Shown here: positions 27,530-37,067 of the stretch, in pieces
Numbering within the stretch: position 1 is the stretch's first letter
Layout: every line of letters starts with the position of its first letter
Assembly (NCBI RefSeq): GCF_000156335.1
Contig: NZ_DS999213.1
Span: 1,547,812-1,611,811 of the forward strand
DNA length: 64,000 nt
Direction: 5' to 3'
Source of the DNA: Roseobacter sp. GAI101
Lineage (GTDB): Bacteria > Pseudomonadota > Alphaproteobacteria > Rhodobacterales > Rhodobacteraceae
Position numbers and translations under genes: made by a program
The notes under the pieces: generated by a model
Seen by the model: only the letters and a program-made list of their open reading frames with translations
The model's database searches: none
Told to the model about the DNA's origin: nothing

Positions 27530-28102
27530 TCAGGGATCGTCCGCGCAAGGCGTGCCTGCCGCTGCCCATATATCAAGCGCCGCGATCATGTCATCCAGCG
27601 TGCCCGGCGGGGCGCTGCGCCCTGCCCCCGGTGCAAATCCCCACGCCACGAAGGCAGAGGTTTCCAGATGGGTGGCCAAGCCATCCATCGCAAAGCCGTC
27701 ATTGGTGTCGGGGTTGCGCAACTGTGCACAGACCTCTTCGCTGCTTTTGCCCAGCCACGCCAGTTCCGGTGGCGGCAGCCGCCATGCATCGTCGATCATG
27801 GGCGGCGCATGCGGGGTCGCGTTGTCGGAGATTTTCGAGATATGACAGGTCCGGCAGGGCATGGTTTCCGCCCCGACCCGGCTTTCGCCGGCGTGCACAT
27901 ACATGCCATGGGCCGCGTCTGCGCCATAGCCCAGTTCGTTCCACATCGGAACGCCGTCATCGCCCACGTGGCAATTTGTGCAGCGCGGATGCGAGGCGAC
28001 GGCAAAGATATCCTCCCAGGCGGCAAGGCCGACAGCGCGGCTGGCCTGATCCTGTGCCACAGCGGGGGTGGCCAACAGCAGGCCGATCAGCAGCGTTCTC
28101 AT
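27530..28102 (-). CDS. Diheme c-type cytochrome partner of molybdenum hydroxylase
   Basis: Exported protein of 190 residues with a Sec signal peptide (cleavage after AVA, about residue 16) and two heme-attachment motifs, CTNCH (41-45) and CRTCH (83-87). The start overlaps the stop of the molybdopterin subunit gene by 4 nt. In nicotinate dehydrogenase-type enzymes the electron-accepting cytochrome domains are fused to the large subunit; here the two-heme unit is a separate small protein, presumably carrying electrons to the respiratory chain in the periplasm. It does not look like a standard class I cytochrome c, so a family-level name is not offered. Confidence 0.75.
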   Translation of the reverse strand: MRTLLIGLLLATPAVAQDQASRAVGLAAWEDIFAVASHPRCTNCHVGDDGVPMWNELGYGADAAHGMYVHAGESRVGAETMPCRTCHISKISDNATPHAPPMIDDAWRLPPPELAWLGKSSEEVCAQLRNPDTNDGFAMDGLATHLETSAFVAWGFAPGAGRSAPPGTLDDMIAALDIWAAAGTPCADDP

Positions 28103-30339
28103 ACGAAATCAATCTGTTTTGACAGTGGCAATTCACGGATACGCTGACCCGTCGCGGCAAAGATCGCATTGGCCAGCGCGGGGGCTGCAGGCGGCACGCC
28201 GGGTTCGCCGATGCCCTTGATCCTGTCGCCGTTCTCAAGGCCCCGCACGATGATCTCCGGCGTCTGGTACAGGCGCATTCCCTCGTAGACGTGAAAGTTT
28301 TCCTGCTGGGCCGCGCCGTTCTGATAGGTGATTTCGCAATTCATGGCATGACCAAGGCCAAAGATCACGGCCCCTTGAAGCTGCGCCTCAAAGTTCACGG
28401 GGTCCAGCACGCGGCCCACATCGGCGGCGACGAAAACCTTGTCGATGCGAATGCCTGCATCGGTGCTGGTGACCTCGACCACCTCGGCCACAGGCACACC
28501 GAAGGCCAGCGTAAAGGCCAGACCGCGCCCCCGGTTCGGGCCAGGGTCACTGCCCCAGTCCGACATCTCGCCCACGGCCTCGAGCACCTTGCGGGACGGA
28601 TCGTGCCAGCACAGACGCAGCCGTTCCGCCAGCGGATCGGCCCCCGCAGCATGGCACAGTTCATCCACAAAGCTTTCGTGCAGGAACCCGTTGCCCGACG
28701 CGCCCACCGACCGCCATGAACTGATCGGCACCATCGCGGGCGTGCGGTAGCCGGTGACCCGGTAATTGGGGATGTTAAACGGCTGATCCCACGCCCCTGC
28801 GACGATCGCCACATCAGGACCAATCGCAGGCTGGCCCAGCCGCGCGAGCGAGGATTCAGCGACGGACGGGGCCGCAATCGACAGATCGAACGCGTCCACT
28901 TTGCCATCCCTCGTGCTGCCCTTGGCACGTGCCATGGCAAGGGGACGGGGGAAATCATGGGTAAAGTCTTCTTCGCGCTGCCAGACCATCTTGATCGGGG
29001 TGTCGGGCAGTTGCATGGCGATCTCGACAGCTTGGTGGATGTAATCATCCTCGAGCCGGCGGCCGAAGCTGCCCCCGGACATCAGCACATGGACGTGGAT
29101 ATTATCGGCGTCCAGACCTGTCAGCTTGGCCATGTTGGCCTGCACGAAACGCGGGATCTGCGTGCCGGTCCAGATGTCGAGCCTCGCATCCGTCAGCCTG
29201 ACAACCACGCTCATCGGTTCAAGCGGGGCGTGGGCCAGATAGGGGATGCGGTATTCGGCCCTGATGATCTCTGCACCCTCAAGGGCCGCGGCGACATCGC
29301 CTTCGTCCTTGAAGCGGCTGTCTTGCATATCATCCTCAAAAGACGCGGCAACGGCGGCAAACTGATCCGCGCTATTGCCGATGTAGGGCGACGGGCCCCA
29401 GTCACATTCCACGGCCTGCGCGGCCTGAAATGCCCGCCAGGTATTGTCGGCCACGACGGCAATGCCGCCGGTGATTGGCAAAACGGCCTGCACCCCGCGC
29501 ATGGTGCGGGCGGTTTCGGCGTCAAACCCGATCAAACCACCACCAATCGCGGGATTGGTGCGGGTGGTGGCGATCACCATACCCTCCATCTGCATGTCGA
29601 TGCCGTATTTCTGGGTACCGGTGGATTTCGCGACCATATCGGTCCGCTTGAAGGGCTTGCCAAGGTAGCGCCATTCGGCCGGGTCGCGCAGGGTGACGTC
29701 CTGAACCGGCTCGATCTCGGCGGCGGCGGCGGCAAGGTCGATGTACTCGAGCTTCAGGCCATCGGGCAGGACGATGCAGCCGTTTTCCGTGCTCAGCTGA
29801 TCGCGCGGCAGGCCGGTCTGGTTCATTGCCGCCTTGATCAGCGTTTCGCGGGCGACGGCCCCCGCCATGCGCAGACGGTCATACATGTCCGGCACCGTGG
29901 TCGACCCGCCGGTGATGTGCAGGCCCATCAGCTTGCCCATGACATCTGCGGCACCGCGCCCGGTGCGCGCCAGCAAGCTGTCCGATGTGGCGGCGATCGG
30001 CATCGCTTCGGCACCGACAACGCCGTTGTAATAGATTGCGCTGGCAGGCCCCGGTGACAGTGTCGCGGTTGCGGGATCAATATCAAGCTCTTCTGCGATC
30101 AGATAGGCCTGCATCGACCACGCCCCCTGCCCCACGTCGGCGCGCGGCGTGATCAGGGTAACGCCATTTGCGTCGATGATGACATAGGGGGTGATTGCCG
30201 CCTGCCCCGGCTCAAGGTCAGCCAACAGCGGGTTGGTGCCCTCGCGCTTGTACAGGTAGGTGCCAAAGGCCACGCCGCCTGCAATGGCCGCCGACCCGAT
30301 CAAAAAGCTGCGTCGAGCGATGGTTTTAACGCGTCCCAT
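28099..30339 (-). CDS. Molybdopterin-binding large subunit, isoquinoline 1-oxidoreductase (IorB)-like
   Basis: Large subunit of a xanthine-oxidase-family molybdenum hydroxylase, 746 residues. The N-terminus has a twin-arginine motif (ARRSFLIGSAAIAGG), so the complex should be carried to the periplasm. Family landmarks are TPRADVGQGAWSMQAYLIAEEL, GSFGRRLEDDY, the WRSVGASGNGFLHESFVDEL stretch, and GIGEPGVPPAAPALANAI with the catalytic Glu. It lies one base after the small-subunit stop and overlaps the diheme cytochrome gene. The likely reaction is hydroxylation of an N-heteroaromatic compound or oxidation of an aldehyde; the substrate is unknown. Confidence 0.88.
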   Translation of the reverse strand: MGRVKTIARRSFLIGSAAIAGGVAFGTYLYKREGTNPLLADLEPGQAAITPYVIIDANGVTLITPRADVGQGAWSMQAYLIAEELDIDPATATLSPGPASAIYYNGVVGAEAMPIAATSDSLLARTGRGAADVMGKLMGLHITGGSTTVPDMYDRLRMAGAVARETLIKAAMNQTGLPRDQLSTENGCIVLPDGLKLEYIDLAAAAAEIEPVQDVTLRDPAEWRYLGKPFKRTDMVAKSTGTQKYGIDMQMEGMVIATTRTNPAIGGGLIGFDAETARTMRGVQAVLPITGGIAVVADNTWRAFQAAQAVECDWGPSPYIGNSADQFAAVAASFEDDMQDSRFKDEGDVAAALEGAEIIRAEYRIPYLAHAPLEPMSVVVRLTDARLDIWTGTQIPRFVQANMAKLTGLDADNIHVHVLMSGGSFGRRLEDDYIHQAVEIAMQLPDTPIKMVWQREEDFTHDFPRPLAMARAKGSTRDGKVDAFDLSIAAPSVAESSLARLGQPAIGPDVAIVAGAWDQPFNIPNYRVTGYRTPAMVPISSWRSVGASGNGFLHESFVDELCHAAGADPLAERLRLCWHDPSRKVLEAVGEMSDWGSDPGPNRGRGLAFTLAFGVPVAEVVEVTSTDAGIRIDKVFVAADVGRVLDPVNFEAQLQGAVIFGLGHAMNCEITYQNGAAQQENFHVYEGMRLYQTPEIIVRGLENGDRIKGIGEPGVPPAAPALANAIFAATGQRIRELPLSKQIDFV

Positions 30340-30340
30340 G

Positions 30341-30799
30341 TCAGACCCCCTTCAGCTTGGTCGCGGCGGATTTCACCGCAGCGCGGATGCGCGGATAGGA
30401 CCCGCACCGGCACAGGTTACCGCTCATCGCGGCATCGATCTGATCATCGGTCGGGGTGGGGTTCAGGTCCAGAAAGGACGCGGCCTGCATGATCTGGCCT
30501 GCCTGACAGTAGCCGCATTGCGCCACCTGCAAGTCGATCCATGCCTCTTGGACAGCATGCAGGACCGCCGGTGTGCCAAGCCCTTCGATGGTCGTGATGT
30601 CCCCCGAGACGTCACCAGCGGCCAGTTGGCAGGACCGCACCGCTATGCCATCCACATGCACCGTACAGGCCCCGCATTGGGCAATGCCGCAGCCGTATTT
30701 CGGGCCCGTGATGCCAAGTTCATCGCGCAGGACCCATAAAAGCGGCATGTCCTCTTCGACATCGACCACATGAGATGTGCCGTTTACGGTCAGTTTCAT
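30341..30799 (-). CDS. [2Fe-2S] small subunit, isoquinoline 1-oxidoreductase (IorA)-like
   Basis: Iron-sulfur electron-transfer subunit of the molybdenum hydroxylase, 152 residues. The plant-ferredoxin-type cluster uses Cys37, Cys42, Cys45 and Cys57 ([16 protein letters not shown]); the second helical cluster uses Cys95, Cys98, Cys130 and Cys132 (CGYCQAG and GNLCRCGSY). No signal peptide; it is probably co-exported with the Tat-tagged large subunit. First gene of the operon, with a palindrome just upstream. No FAD subunit gene is present, consistent with the cytochrome-coupled two-subunit type. Confidence 0.92.
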   Translation of the reverse strand: MKLTVNGTSHVVDVEEDMPLLWVLRDELGITGPKYGCGIAQCGACTVHVDGIAVRSCQLAAGDVSGDITTIEGLGTPAVLHAVQEAWIDLQVAQCGYCQAGQIMQAASFLDLNPTPTDDQIDAAMSGNLCRCGSYPRIRAAVKSAATKLKGV

Positions 30800-30811
30800 G
30801 GGAACCCTCTC

Positions 30812-30833
30812 GCTGCTCTAAACTTAGAGTAGC
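30812..30833. promoter_or_regulatory. Palindromic operator candidate before molybdenum hydroxylase operon
   Basis: GCTGCTCTAA-AC-TTAGAGTAGC is a 22-bp palindrome with 9 of 10 arm positions matched, only 12 bp upstream of the iorA-like start. A regulator bound here would block initiation or overlap the core promoter. No regulator gene is adjacent, so the protein must be encoded elsewhere. Confidence 0.5.
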
Positions 30834-30921
30834 ATAATTCAGGGCGGGGTAAACGCAATGCGGGCCTACGGGGCGATGCCCTTGCGGCAGGCCGTATGGC
30901 TGCAGACGACCTGCCCCAACT

Positions 30922-30959
30922 AAAAACGCTGCCCTTGCGGGGCAGCGTTCAGTTTTTTT
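30922..30959 (-). terminator. Rho-independent terminator after formaldehyde dehydrogenase gene
   Basis: Ten-bp stem AACGCTGCCC (30925-30934) with GGGCAGCGTT (30940-30949), loop TTGCG. Five A precede and a T-run follows (30953-30959), so either strand can be read. It lies 18 nt past the stop of the minus-strand dehydrogenase gene and isolates it from the molybdenum hydroxylase promoter. Confidence 0.9.
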
Positions 30960-30977
30960 CGACAGTCTGGCGTCGGA

Positions 30978-32090
30978 TCAGAATTCGACGACGGCCCGGA
31001 TCGATTTGCCCTGATGCATCAGCTCGAAGCCATGGTTGATCTCGTCCAGGGTCAGTTTATGGGTGATCATCGGGTCAATCTCGATCTTGCCGTTCATGTA
31101 CCAATCCACGATCTTCGGCACGTCCGTGCGCCCCTTGGCCCCGCCAAAGGCGGTGCCGCGCCAGACGCGACCGGTTACCAGCTGGAACGGACGGGTCGAG
31201 ATTTCGGCACCCGCAGGGGCCACGCCGATGATGATCGATTCACCCCAGCCCTTATGCGCGGCTTCAAGCGCCTGACGCATGACCTTGGTGTTGCCGGTGG
31301 CATCAAAGGTGTAATCCGCGCCGCCTTTGGTCAACTCGACCAGGTGGGCGACAAGATCGCCTTCGACGTTGGACGGGTTCACGAAATCGGTCATGCCGAA
31401 ATAGCGGCCGGTTTCTTCCTTGTCGTCATTAAGGTCGACACCGACGATCTGGTCCGCCCCGGCAAGGCGCAGGCCCTGGATCACGTTCAGACCGATGCCG
31501 CCCAGGCCGAACACAACGCAGCGTGCACCGATTTCGACCTTGGCCGTGTTGATCACAGCGCCGATGCCCGTGGTGACACCGCACCCGATGTAGCAGATTT
31601 TGTCAAACGGCGCGTCCTTGCGGACCTTGGCCAGTGCGATTTCGGGGATGACGGTATGGTTGGCAAAGGTCGAGCAGCCCATGTAATGATGGATCGGCGT
31701 GCCATCCAGCATCGAAAAGCGCGTCGTGCCATCGGGCAGCAGCCCCTGGCCCTGTGTCACGCGGATCGCCTGGCACAGGTTGGTCTTGCCAGACAGGCAA
31801 TATTCGCATTCGCGGCATTCGGGCGTGTAAAGCGGGATGACGTGGTCGCCGACTTCAAGCGTGGTCACACCTTCGCCGACCTCGAGCACGACGCCCGCAC
31901 CTTCGTGACCGAGGATGGCGGGAAAGATACCTTCGGGATCGTCGCCCGAGCGGGTGAATTCATCGGTGTGGCAAAGGCCGGTGGCCTTGATCTCGATCAG
32001 GACTTCGCCTTTGCGGGGGCCTTCGAGGTTGACCTCCATGATTTCGAGCGGTTTGCCTGCGGCAACGGCGACAGCGGCGCGGGTTTTCAT
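30978..32090 (-). CDS. flhA: S-(hydroxymethyl)glutathione dehydrogenase (class III alcohol dehydrogenase)
   Basis: Oxidises the formaldehyde-glutathione adduct to S-formylglutathione with NAD+, the cytoplasmic formaldehyde detoxification step. The start [15 protein letters not shown] at 32090 gives 370 residues and matches Paracoccus FlhA; ATG 32102 (four residues longer) is an alternative. Catalytic zinc ligands are Cys40 (GLCHTDEF) and His62 (GHEGAG), structural zinc is bound by [17 protein letters not shown], and the Rossmann motif is [14 protein letters not shown]. No S-formylglutathione hydrolase gene is next to it. The neighbouring aromatic genes and P450 suggest it handles formaldehyde released by O-demethylation. 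Confidence 0.95.
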   Translation of the reverse strand: MKTRAAVAVAAGKPLEIMEVNLEGPRKGEVLIEIKATGLCHTDEFTRSGDDPEGIFPAILGHEGAGVVLEVGEGVTTLEVGDHVIPLYTPECRECEYCLSGKTNLCQAIRVTQGQGLLPDGTTRFSMLDGTPIHHYMGCSTFANHTVIPEIALAKVRKDAPFDKICYIGCGVTTGIGAVINTAKVEIGARCVVFGLGGIGLNVIQGLRLAGADQIVGVDLNDDKEETGRYFGMTDFVNPSNVEGDLVAHLVELTKGGADYTFDATGNTKVMRQALEAAHKGWGESIIIGVAPAGAEISTRPFQLVTGRVWRGTAFGGAKGRTDVPKIVDWYMNGKIEIDPMITHKLTLDEINHGFELMHQGKSIRAVVEF

Positions 32091-32163
32091 CATTGGGGTC
32101 ATCCTTTTCCTGTTGGTTGCAAAAGGCCGAAATTGAGCCTTCTTGTCAAGTATCGGGCGTGGA

Positions 32164-32215
32164 CGGGGGCGCTGCCCCCGGGCCCGGCAAGCGGCCCCTC
32201 CCCCGGGATTTATTT
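32164..32215. repeat. GC-rich hairpin element, copy 2
   Basis: Between pcaQ (ends 32242) and the dehydrogenase start. A GGGGGC/GCCCCC stem (32165-32170 with 32174-32179, three-base loop) is followed, after a GC-rich stretch, by CCCCCGGGATTTATTT. The order (G-run hairpin, then CCCCCG, then an AT run) is the same as copy 1 at 480-523 read on its minus strand. Probably a dispersed family-specific element with terminator-like activity. Confidence 0.5.
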
Positions 32216-32241
32216 CCATTTGGAATGCAGAAGGGTGGTGA

Positions 32242-33147
32242 TCACCGGGAGATGGCGCTGTGGAGGGCGGTGATCATTGCCGTTATTTCAGGACTGTCGG
32301 ACAGGCCCGCGCGTTGGCTGATGCCAACGGGTCCGGCCATCATCGGCGCGTTCAGTGACAAGGCACGCAACGACCCCGTGCCGAGTTCTTCAGCGACGAC
32401 GCCACGCGAGATGAACCAGATCGCATCGGTCTGGTCCAGGATCTGGCGGCCAAAAGCGAGCGAGACGGTTTCAAAGGCGGGCGCGATGTCATCAATGCCG
32501 ATGCTGCGGAGGTAGGAGCGTACCAGCGGACCGATCACAGCCCCCGGTGGCGGCAGGACCAACGGGAATTGTATCAATGCGTCGGGGCCAAAGCGGTCTT
32601 TGAGCGGGTGATCGGCGCGGACAACGGCCACCACGTCTTCGGTATAGAGTTGGCGAAAACTCAGCCCCTCCATCCGGTCGGGTTCGGCCATCCGGCCCAC
32701 AACCAGATCAAGACTGCCTTCGCGAAGTTGCGACAACAGCAGCCAGTTCGGGCCGGTTGTGACACGGATCAGGCAATGGGGATGCGTGGCCCGAAAGCGG
32801 ATGGTCGCAGCCGGTACCAGCCGCGTCGCCGCCGTGGGCAGCGCCCCGATGGTCAGCCGCGTCCGGGCCTGCGTCTTTGACTTCGCCTGCATTTGCGCCC
32901 GCAGCAAGGTAGTCATGGCCGCACCTGCCAGTTTCTGGAACCGCTGCCCCGCGCTGTTCAGCCGCAGGCGGCGCGCGGTACGGTCGAACAGGGGCTGGCC
33001 CAAGATGTCTTCGAGGTCGCGCAGGGTTTTCGAGACGGCGGGCTGGGTCACCCCCAGTTGACTTGCCGCCGCGACAATAGACCCCGCCTGGGCGATTTCC
33101 AGAAAGGTCGAGATGTGGCGCAGACGCAGGCGGGGGTCGATATTCAT
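32242..33147 (-). CDS. pcaQ: LysR-type regulator of protocatechuate catabolism (PcaQ-like)
   Basis: Transcription activator of about 301 residues. The N-terminal winged helix ([15 protein letters not shown]) has the recognition region [20 protein letters not shown] (about 30-49), followed by the LysR co-inducer domain. It is divergent from pcaCHG, the standard place for PcaQ, which responds to beta-carboxy-cis,cis-muconate in known systems. ATG 33147 or 33153 could be the start; neither has a good ribosome site. Both lie inside a PcaQ-type box (33146-33161), so autoregulation is likely. Confidence 0.88.
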   Translation of the reverse strand: MNIDPRLRLRHISTFLEIAQAGSIVAAASQLGVTQPAVSKTLRDLEDILGQPLFDRTARRLRLNSAGQRFQKLAGAAMTTLLRAQMQAKSKTQARTRLTIGALPTAATRLVPAATIRFRATHPHCLIRVTTGPNWLLLSQLREGSLDLVVGRMAEPDRMEGLSFRQLYTEDVVAVVRADHPLKDRFGPDALIQFPLVLPPPGAVIGPLVRSYLRSIGIDDIAPAFETVSLAFGRQILDQTDAIWFISRGVVAEELGTGSLRALSLNAPMMAGPVGISQRAGLSDSPEITAMITALHSAISR

Positions 33148-33161
33148 AACCATACGGTTAT
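33146..33161. promoter_or_regulatory. PcaQ binding box
   Basis: ATAACC-ATAC-GGTTAT is a perfect dyad with four-base spacing. It matches the PcaQ operator described in Sinorhizobium meliloti (ATAACC-N4-GGTTAA) at 11 of 12 positions. It lies 78 bp upstream of pcaC, suited to activation of pcaCHG, and covers the pcaQ start codon. Confidence 0.85.
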
Positions 33162-33238
33162 ATGAATTGCTGGAAATCTCAATACCTTTGCGCCAAGCGT
33201 TATGCGAAAAGCAGCATGAACCCAGATGGAGGACCATG

Positions 33239-34346
<1,108 letters not shown>

Positions 34347-34347
<1 letters not shown>

Positions 34348-34952
34348 TGCAAGAGTTGAACCACCTGAAAGAAAGCCCTTCGCAGACCGCAGGGCCCTAT
34401 GTGCATATCGGTTGCGTGCCGAATTTCTGCGACATCAAGGGGGTCTATCCCCATGATCTGGGTGATACGATGGTCAATGCCGACACGCGCGGTGACCGCA
34501 TTACCGTCAAGGGCACCGTGTTCGACGGCACCGGCACAGCGCTGAAGGATGCCATGGTCGAGATCTGGCAAGCCGACGCCGACGGCATCTATCCAAACAA
34601 CGATCCGCGCGGGGCGGCCGACCCGAACTTTTCCGGATGGGGCCGCAAGGCTGGCGATTACGACACGGGCGAATGGGTTTTCGACACCATCCGTCCGGGC
34701 GCGGTGCCTTTTCCCGACGGGCGGATGATGGCCCCGCATATCAACCTGTGGATCGTTGCGCGCGGGATCAATCTGGGGCTTAACACCCGGATGTATTTCC
34801 CCGATGCTGACAACAGCAGCGATCCGCTTTTGACGCGGATCGAACATCAGAACCGCGTGCAGACCCTGATCGCGGTGCAAGAGACGGCGGGCGTGTACCG
34901 CTTTGATATTTACCTTCAGGGTGAGAAAGAGACGGTGTTCCTAGATGTCTGA
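34347..34952 (+). CDS. pcaG: Protocatechuate 3,4-dioxygenase alpha subunit
   Basis: Non-iron-binding partner of PcaH in the (alpha-beta-Fe) protomer, 201 residues. The start is ATG 34347, overlapping the pcaH stop, with GGAGGGG at 34335-34341. Typical alpha-subunit stretches are SPSQTAGPYVHIG, AMVEIWQADADG, FDTIRPGAVPFPDGR and APHINLWIVARGIN. The last His region reads APHIN, as expected for the subunit that lacks an iron site. Its end overlaps the BKACE start by 8 nt. Confidence 0.96.
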
Positions 34953-35781
34953 TCCTTGTATCCTATGCGTTGCCATTACCGGCAGCGTACCGACCAAAGC
35001 CGCCAACCCCAATGTGCCGATTTCCATCGCCGAACAGGTCGAAAGCACCCACGAGGCGTTTGAGGCAGGCGCAAGCATCTGCCATGCCCATGTGCGCAAC
35101 GACGACGAGACGCCATCCTCCGACCCGGAAAAATTCGCGGCGTTGAAAGAGGGCGTAGAGAAGCATTGCCCCGGGATGATCATCCAGTTTTCGACCGGCG
35201 GTCGGTCGGGCGCGGGCAAGGCGCGCGGCGGGATGCTGTCCTTGCGGCCCGATATGGCGTCGCTGTCGGTGGGATCGAATAACTTCCCGACGCGGGTCTA
35301 CGAGAACCCCCCGGATCTGGTTGAATGGCTGTCGTCAGAGATGCGCCAATACGAGGTCGTGCCCGAAGTCGAAGCCTTTGACCTCAGCCATATCCTGCAA
35401 GCCATCCAGCACCACAAGGACGGCAAACTGTTCGGGCGTCTTTACGTGCAATTTGTCATGGGCGTGAAGAACGCGATGCCGGCGGACAAGACGGTGTTCG
35501 ACTTCTATGTCGAACAGATGAAGGCGCGAGCGCCCGATGCGGCATGGTGTGCGGCCGGTATTGGCCCCAACCAGATCGTCGTCAACGAATGGGCGATTGC
35601 GGCGGGCGGCCATACCCGCGCGGGCCTTGAGGACAACGTGCGCCTTGACCGTGACACGCTGGCCCCGTCAAACGCGGCCCTGATCAAACGCGCCGCTGAC
35701 CTGTGCGAGAAATACGAACGCCCCGTCGCCACATGGCAGCAGGCGCGCGAGATTTTGCGCCTGCGCCCCGTCAGCGTCTGA
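34945..35781 (+). CDS. Beta-keto acid cleavage enzyme (BKACE, DUF849 family)
   Basis: Zinc enzyme of the 3-keto-5-aminohexanoate cleavage family, 278 residues, TIM-barrel. These enzymes condense a beta-keto acid with acetyl-CoA to give acetoacetate and a new CoA ester. Metal ligands correspond to those of Kce: His47 and His49 in CHAHVRND, and Glu229 in GLEDN. Translationally coupled to pcaG, so the obvious substrate is 3-oxoadipate, which would give succinyl-CoA and acetoacetate and bypass PcaIJ and PcaF. That activity is known for some BKACE members; here it is inferred from position. Confidence 0.88.
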   Translation: MSDPCILCVAITGSVPTKAANPNVPISIAEQVESTHEAFEAGASICHAHVRNDDETPSSDPEKFAALKEGVEKHCPGMIIQFSTGGRSGAGKARGGMLSLRPDMASLSVGSNNFPTRVYENPPDLVEWLSSEMRQYEVVPEVEAFDLSHILQAIQHHKDGKLFGRLYVQFVMGVKNAMPADKTVFDFYVEQMKARAPDAAWCAAGIGPNQIVVNEWAIAAGGHTRAGLEDNVRLDRDTLAPSNAALIKRAADLCEKYERPVATWQQAREILRLRPVSV

Positions 35782-35801
35782 ACACCTGCCTGCCCGGCGT
35801 T

Positions 35802-36977
35802 CTAGTTCAGACGTACGGGCAGGTTCAGCGGACCGCGAAAGCCGAAGCCCGACCAGACGACGGCATCGCGGTCCACCAGTTCCATGTTGGGGAACCGTTC
35901 GAACAGCATCGGCAACATGATCTTGCCCACTGTGTGCCGCGAGATGTGAGTGCCCATGCAATGATGCGGCCCGCTGCCAAAGGACTGGTGCGGCGCGGAT
36001 TTGCGGAAGATGTTGAACAGATGCCCGTCTTCGAACACCTCTTCATCGTGGTTCGCCGAAGCCTGGATCGTCATGACCACATCGCCCTTGGGGATGGTAA
36101 AGCCGCGAATTTCCGTATCCTCGACCGCCACCCGTGAACTGGCCTGAATGGGCGCGACCCAACGCACGCCCTCTTCGAAGGCCGATCCCCAATCGCCGGA
36201 TGATTTCAGCGCATCCAGCTGATCGGGGTTGGTCAGCAAGCCATAAAGGATCGTCAGCAAGGCATCGCGGGGTTCGTTGATCCCGCCCCCGATGGCGATC
36301 TTGATGTTCGCGATAATCTGGCTCATCTCGATGGGGTCATCGGCATTGATCATCACAGACAAGGCGGATTGATCTGGCGCGGCGCGCAGGATCTCGACCC
36401 GTCGTGCAATTTCCGCGTTCATCGCGACATTCGCTGCTGCGACCCGGGCAAAGGGTTCATCCGCCCAACCGAAATTGCCTGCTCCGTCGATCAGCGCCTG
36501 TGACCAGTGCTCCATGTCCGTGTCGGACGCGTCCGGCAGACCCAGAATTTCCGCGAGAATGCGTGCGGCCAAGGGGCCGGCCAGCATCGGGAACAGATCT
36601 ATCACCTCATCGCGGGGCAAACGGTCAAGGTAGTCCGAGGCGTGTTTTTCATAGGAAGGTGCCCAGATCGTCTTGATGTTGCGGGCTGAAAACGTGGGCA
36701 TCATCGCCATCCGTTCGCGCATGTGCTCCGCACCGTCCTTGCGCATCAGTGTGTGGGCCTCGAACGCCTTTTCCATCGGTGTATTGGGATCATTCGAACT
36801 GAACAGCGCCGGATTATCCTTGACCGCACGGGTGTCGGCAGCCTTGGTCAGAAAGGTCCGGTTCACAGATTTGACCCGCAGCACAGGGGTTTGGGTCCGC
36901 AGCCTTTTATAGATCGGATAAGGATCGCGCGTCAGATCGGCGATCGTGATCGTCTCGTCCAGCGGTGCTAATGGCAT
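35802..36977 (-). CDS. Cytochrome P450, GcoA-like
   Basis: Soluble bacterial P450 of 391 residues. The start at 36977 (MPLAPLDETITIAD) follows GGGAGGGGGA; an upstream TTG in frame is less likely. Heme ligand Cys340 lies in FGSGPHHCMG and the ExxR pair is Glu269/Arg272. The I-helix reads GGGINEPRD (230-238), with Glu-Pro in place of the usual Asp/Glu-Thr, and the C-terminus has GFGFRGPLNLPV. Both features recall guaiacol O-demethylase GcoA (CYP255A), which has AMQEPG and GFRGPTSL. No reductase partner is adjacent. It converges on the BKACE gene. Aromatic O-demethylation is an inference. Confidence 0.85.
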   Translation of the reverse strand: MPLAPLDETITIADLTRDPYPIYKRLRTQTPVLRVKSVNRTFLTKAADTRAVKDNPALFSSNDPNTPMEKAFEAHTLMRKDGAEHMRERMAMMPTFSARNIKTIWAPSYEKHASDYLDRLPRDEVIDLFPMLAGPLAARILAEILGLPDASDTDMEHWSQALIDGAGNFGWADEPFARVAAANVAMNAEIARRVEILRAAPDQSALSVMINADDPIEMSQIIANIKIAIGGGINEPRDALLTILYGLLTNPDQLDALKSSGDWGSAFEEGVRWVAPIQASSRVAVEDTEIRGFTIPKGDVVMTIQASANHDEEVFEDGHLFNIFRKSAPHQSFGSGPHHCMGTHISRHTVGKIMLPMLFERFPNMELVDRDAVVWSGFGFRGPLNLPVRLN

Positions 36978-37019
36978 AGGTCCCCCTCCCAAGGTCGCAA
37001 ATACGCAAAGTGTTCTACG

Positions 37020-37029
37020 ACCGAACGGT
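37020..37029. promoter_or_regulatory. Short palindrome upstream of P450
   Basis: Perfect 10-bp palindrome ACCGAACGGT, 43 bp upstream of the P450 start. The ACCGNNCGGT pattern is common in TetR-type operators. Short, so chance occurrence is possible. Confidence 0.3.
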
Positions 37030-37067
37030 AAGTGAAGCAGGGCGCTTAGGCAATCAGCACGGAGCGG

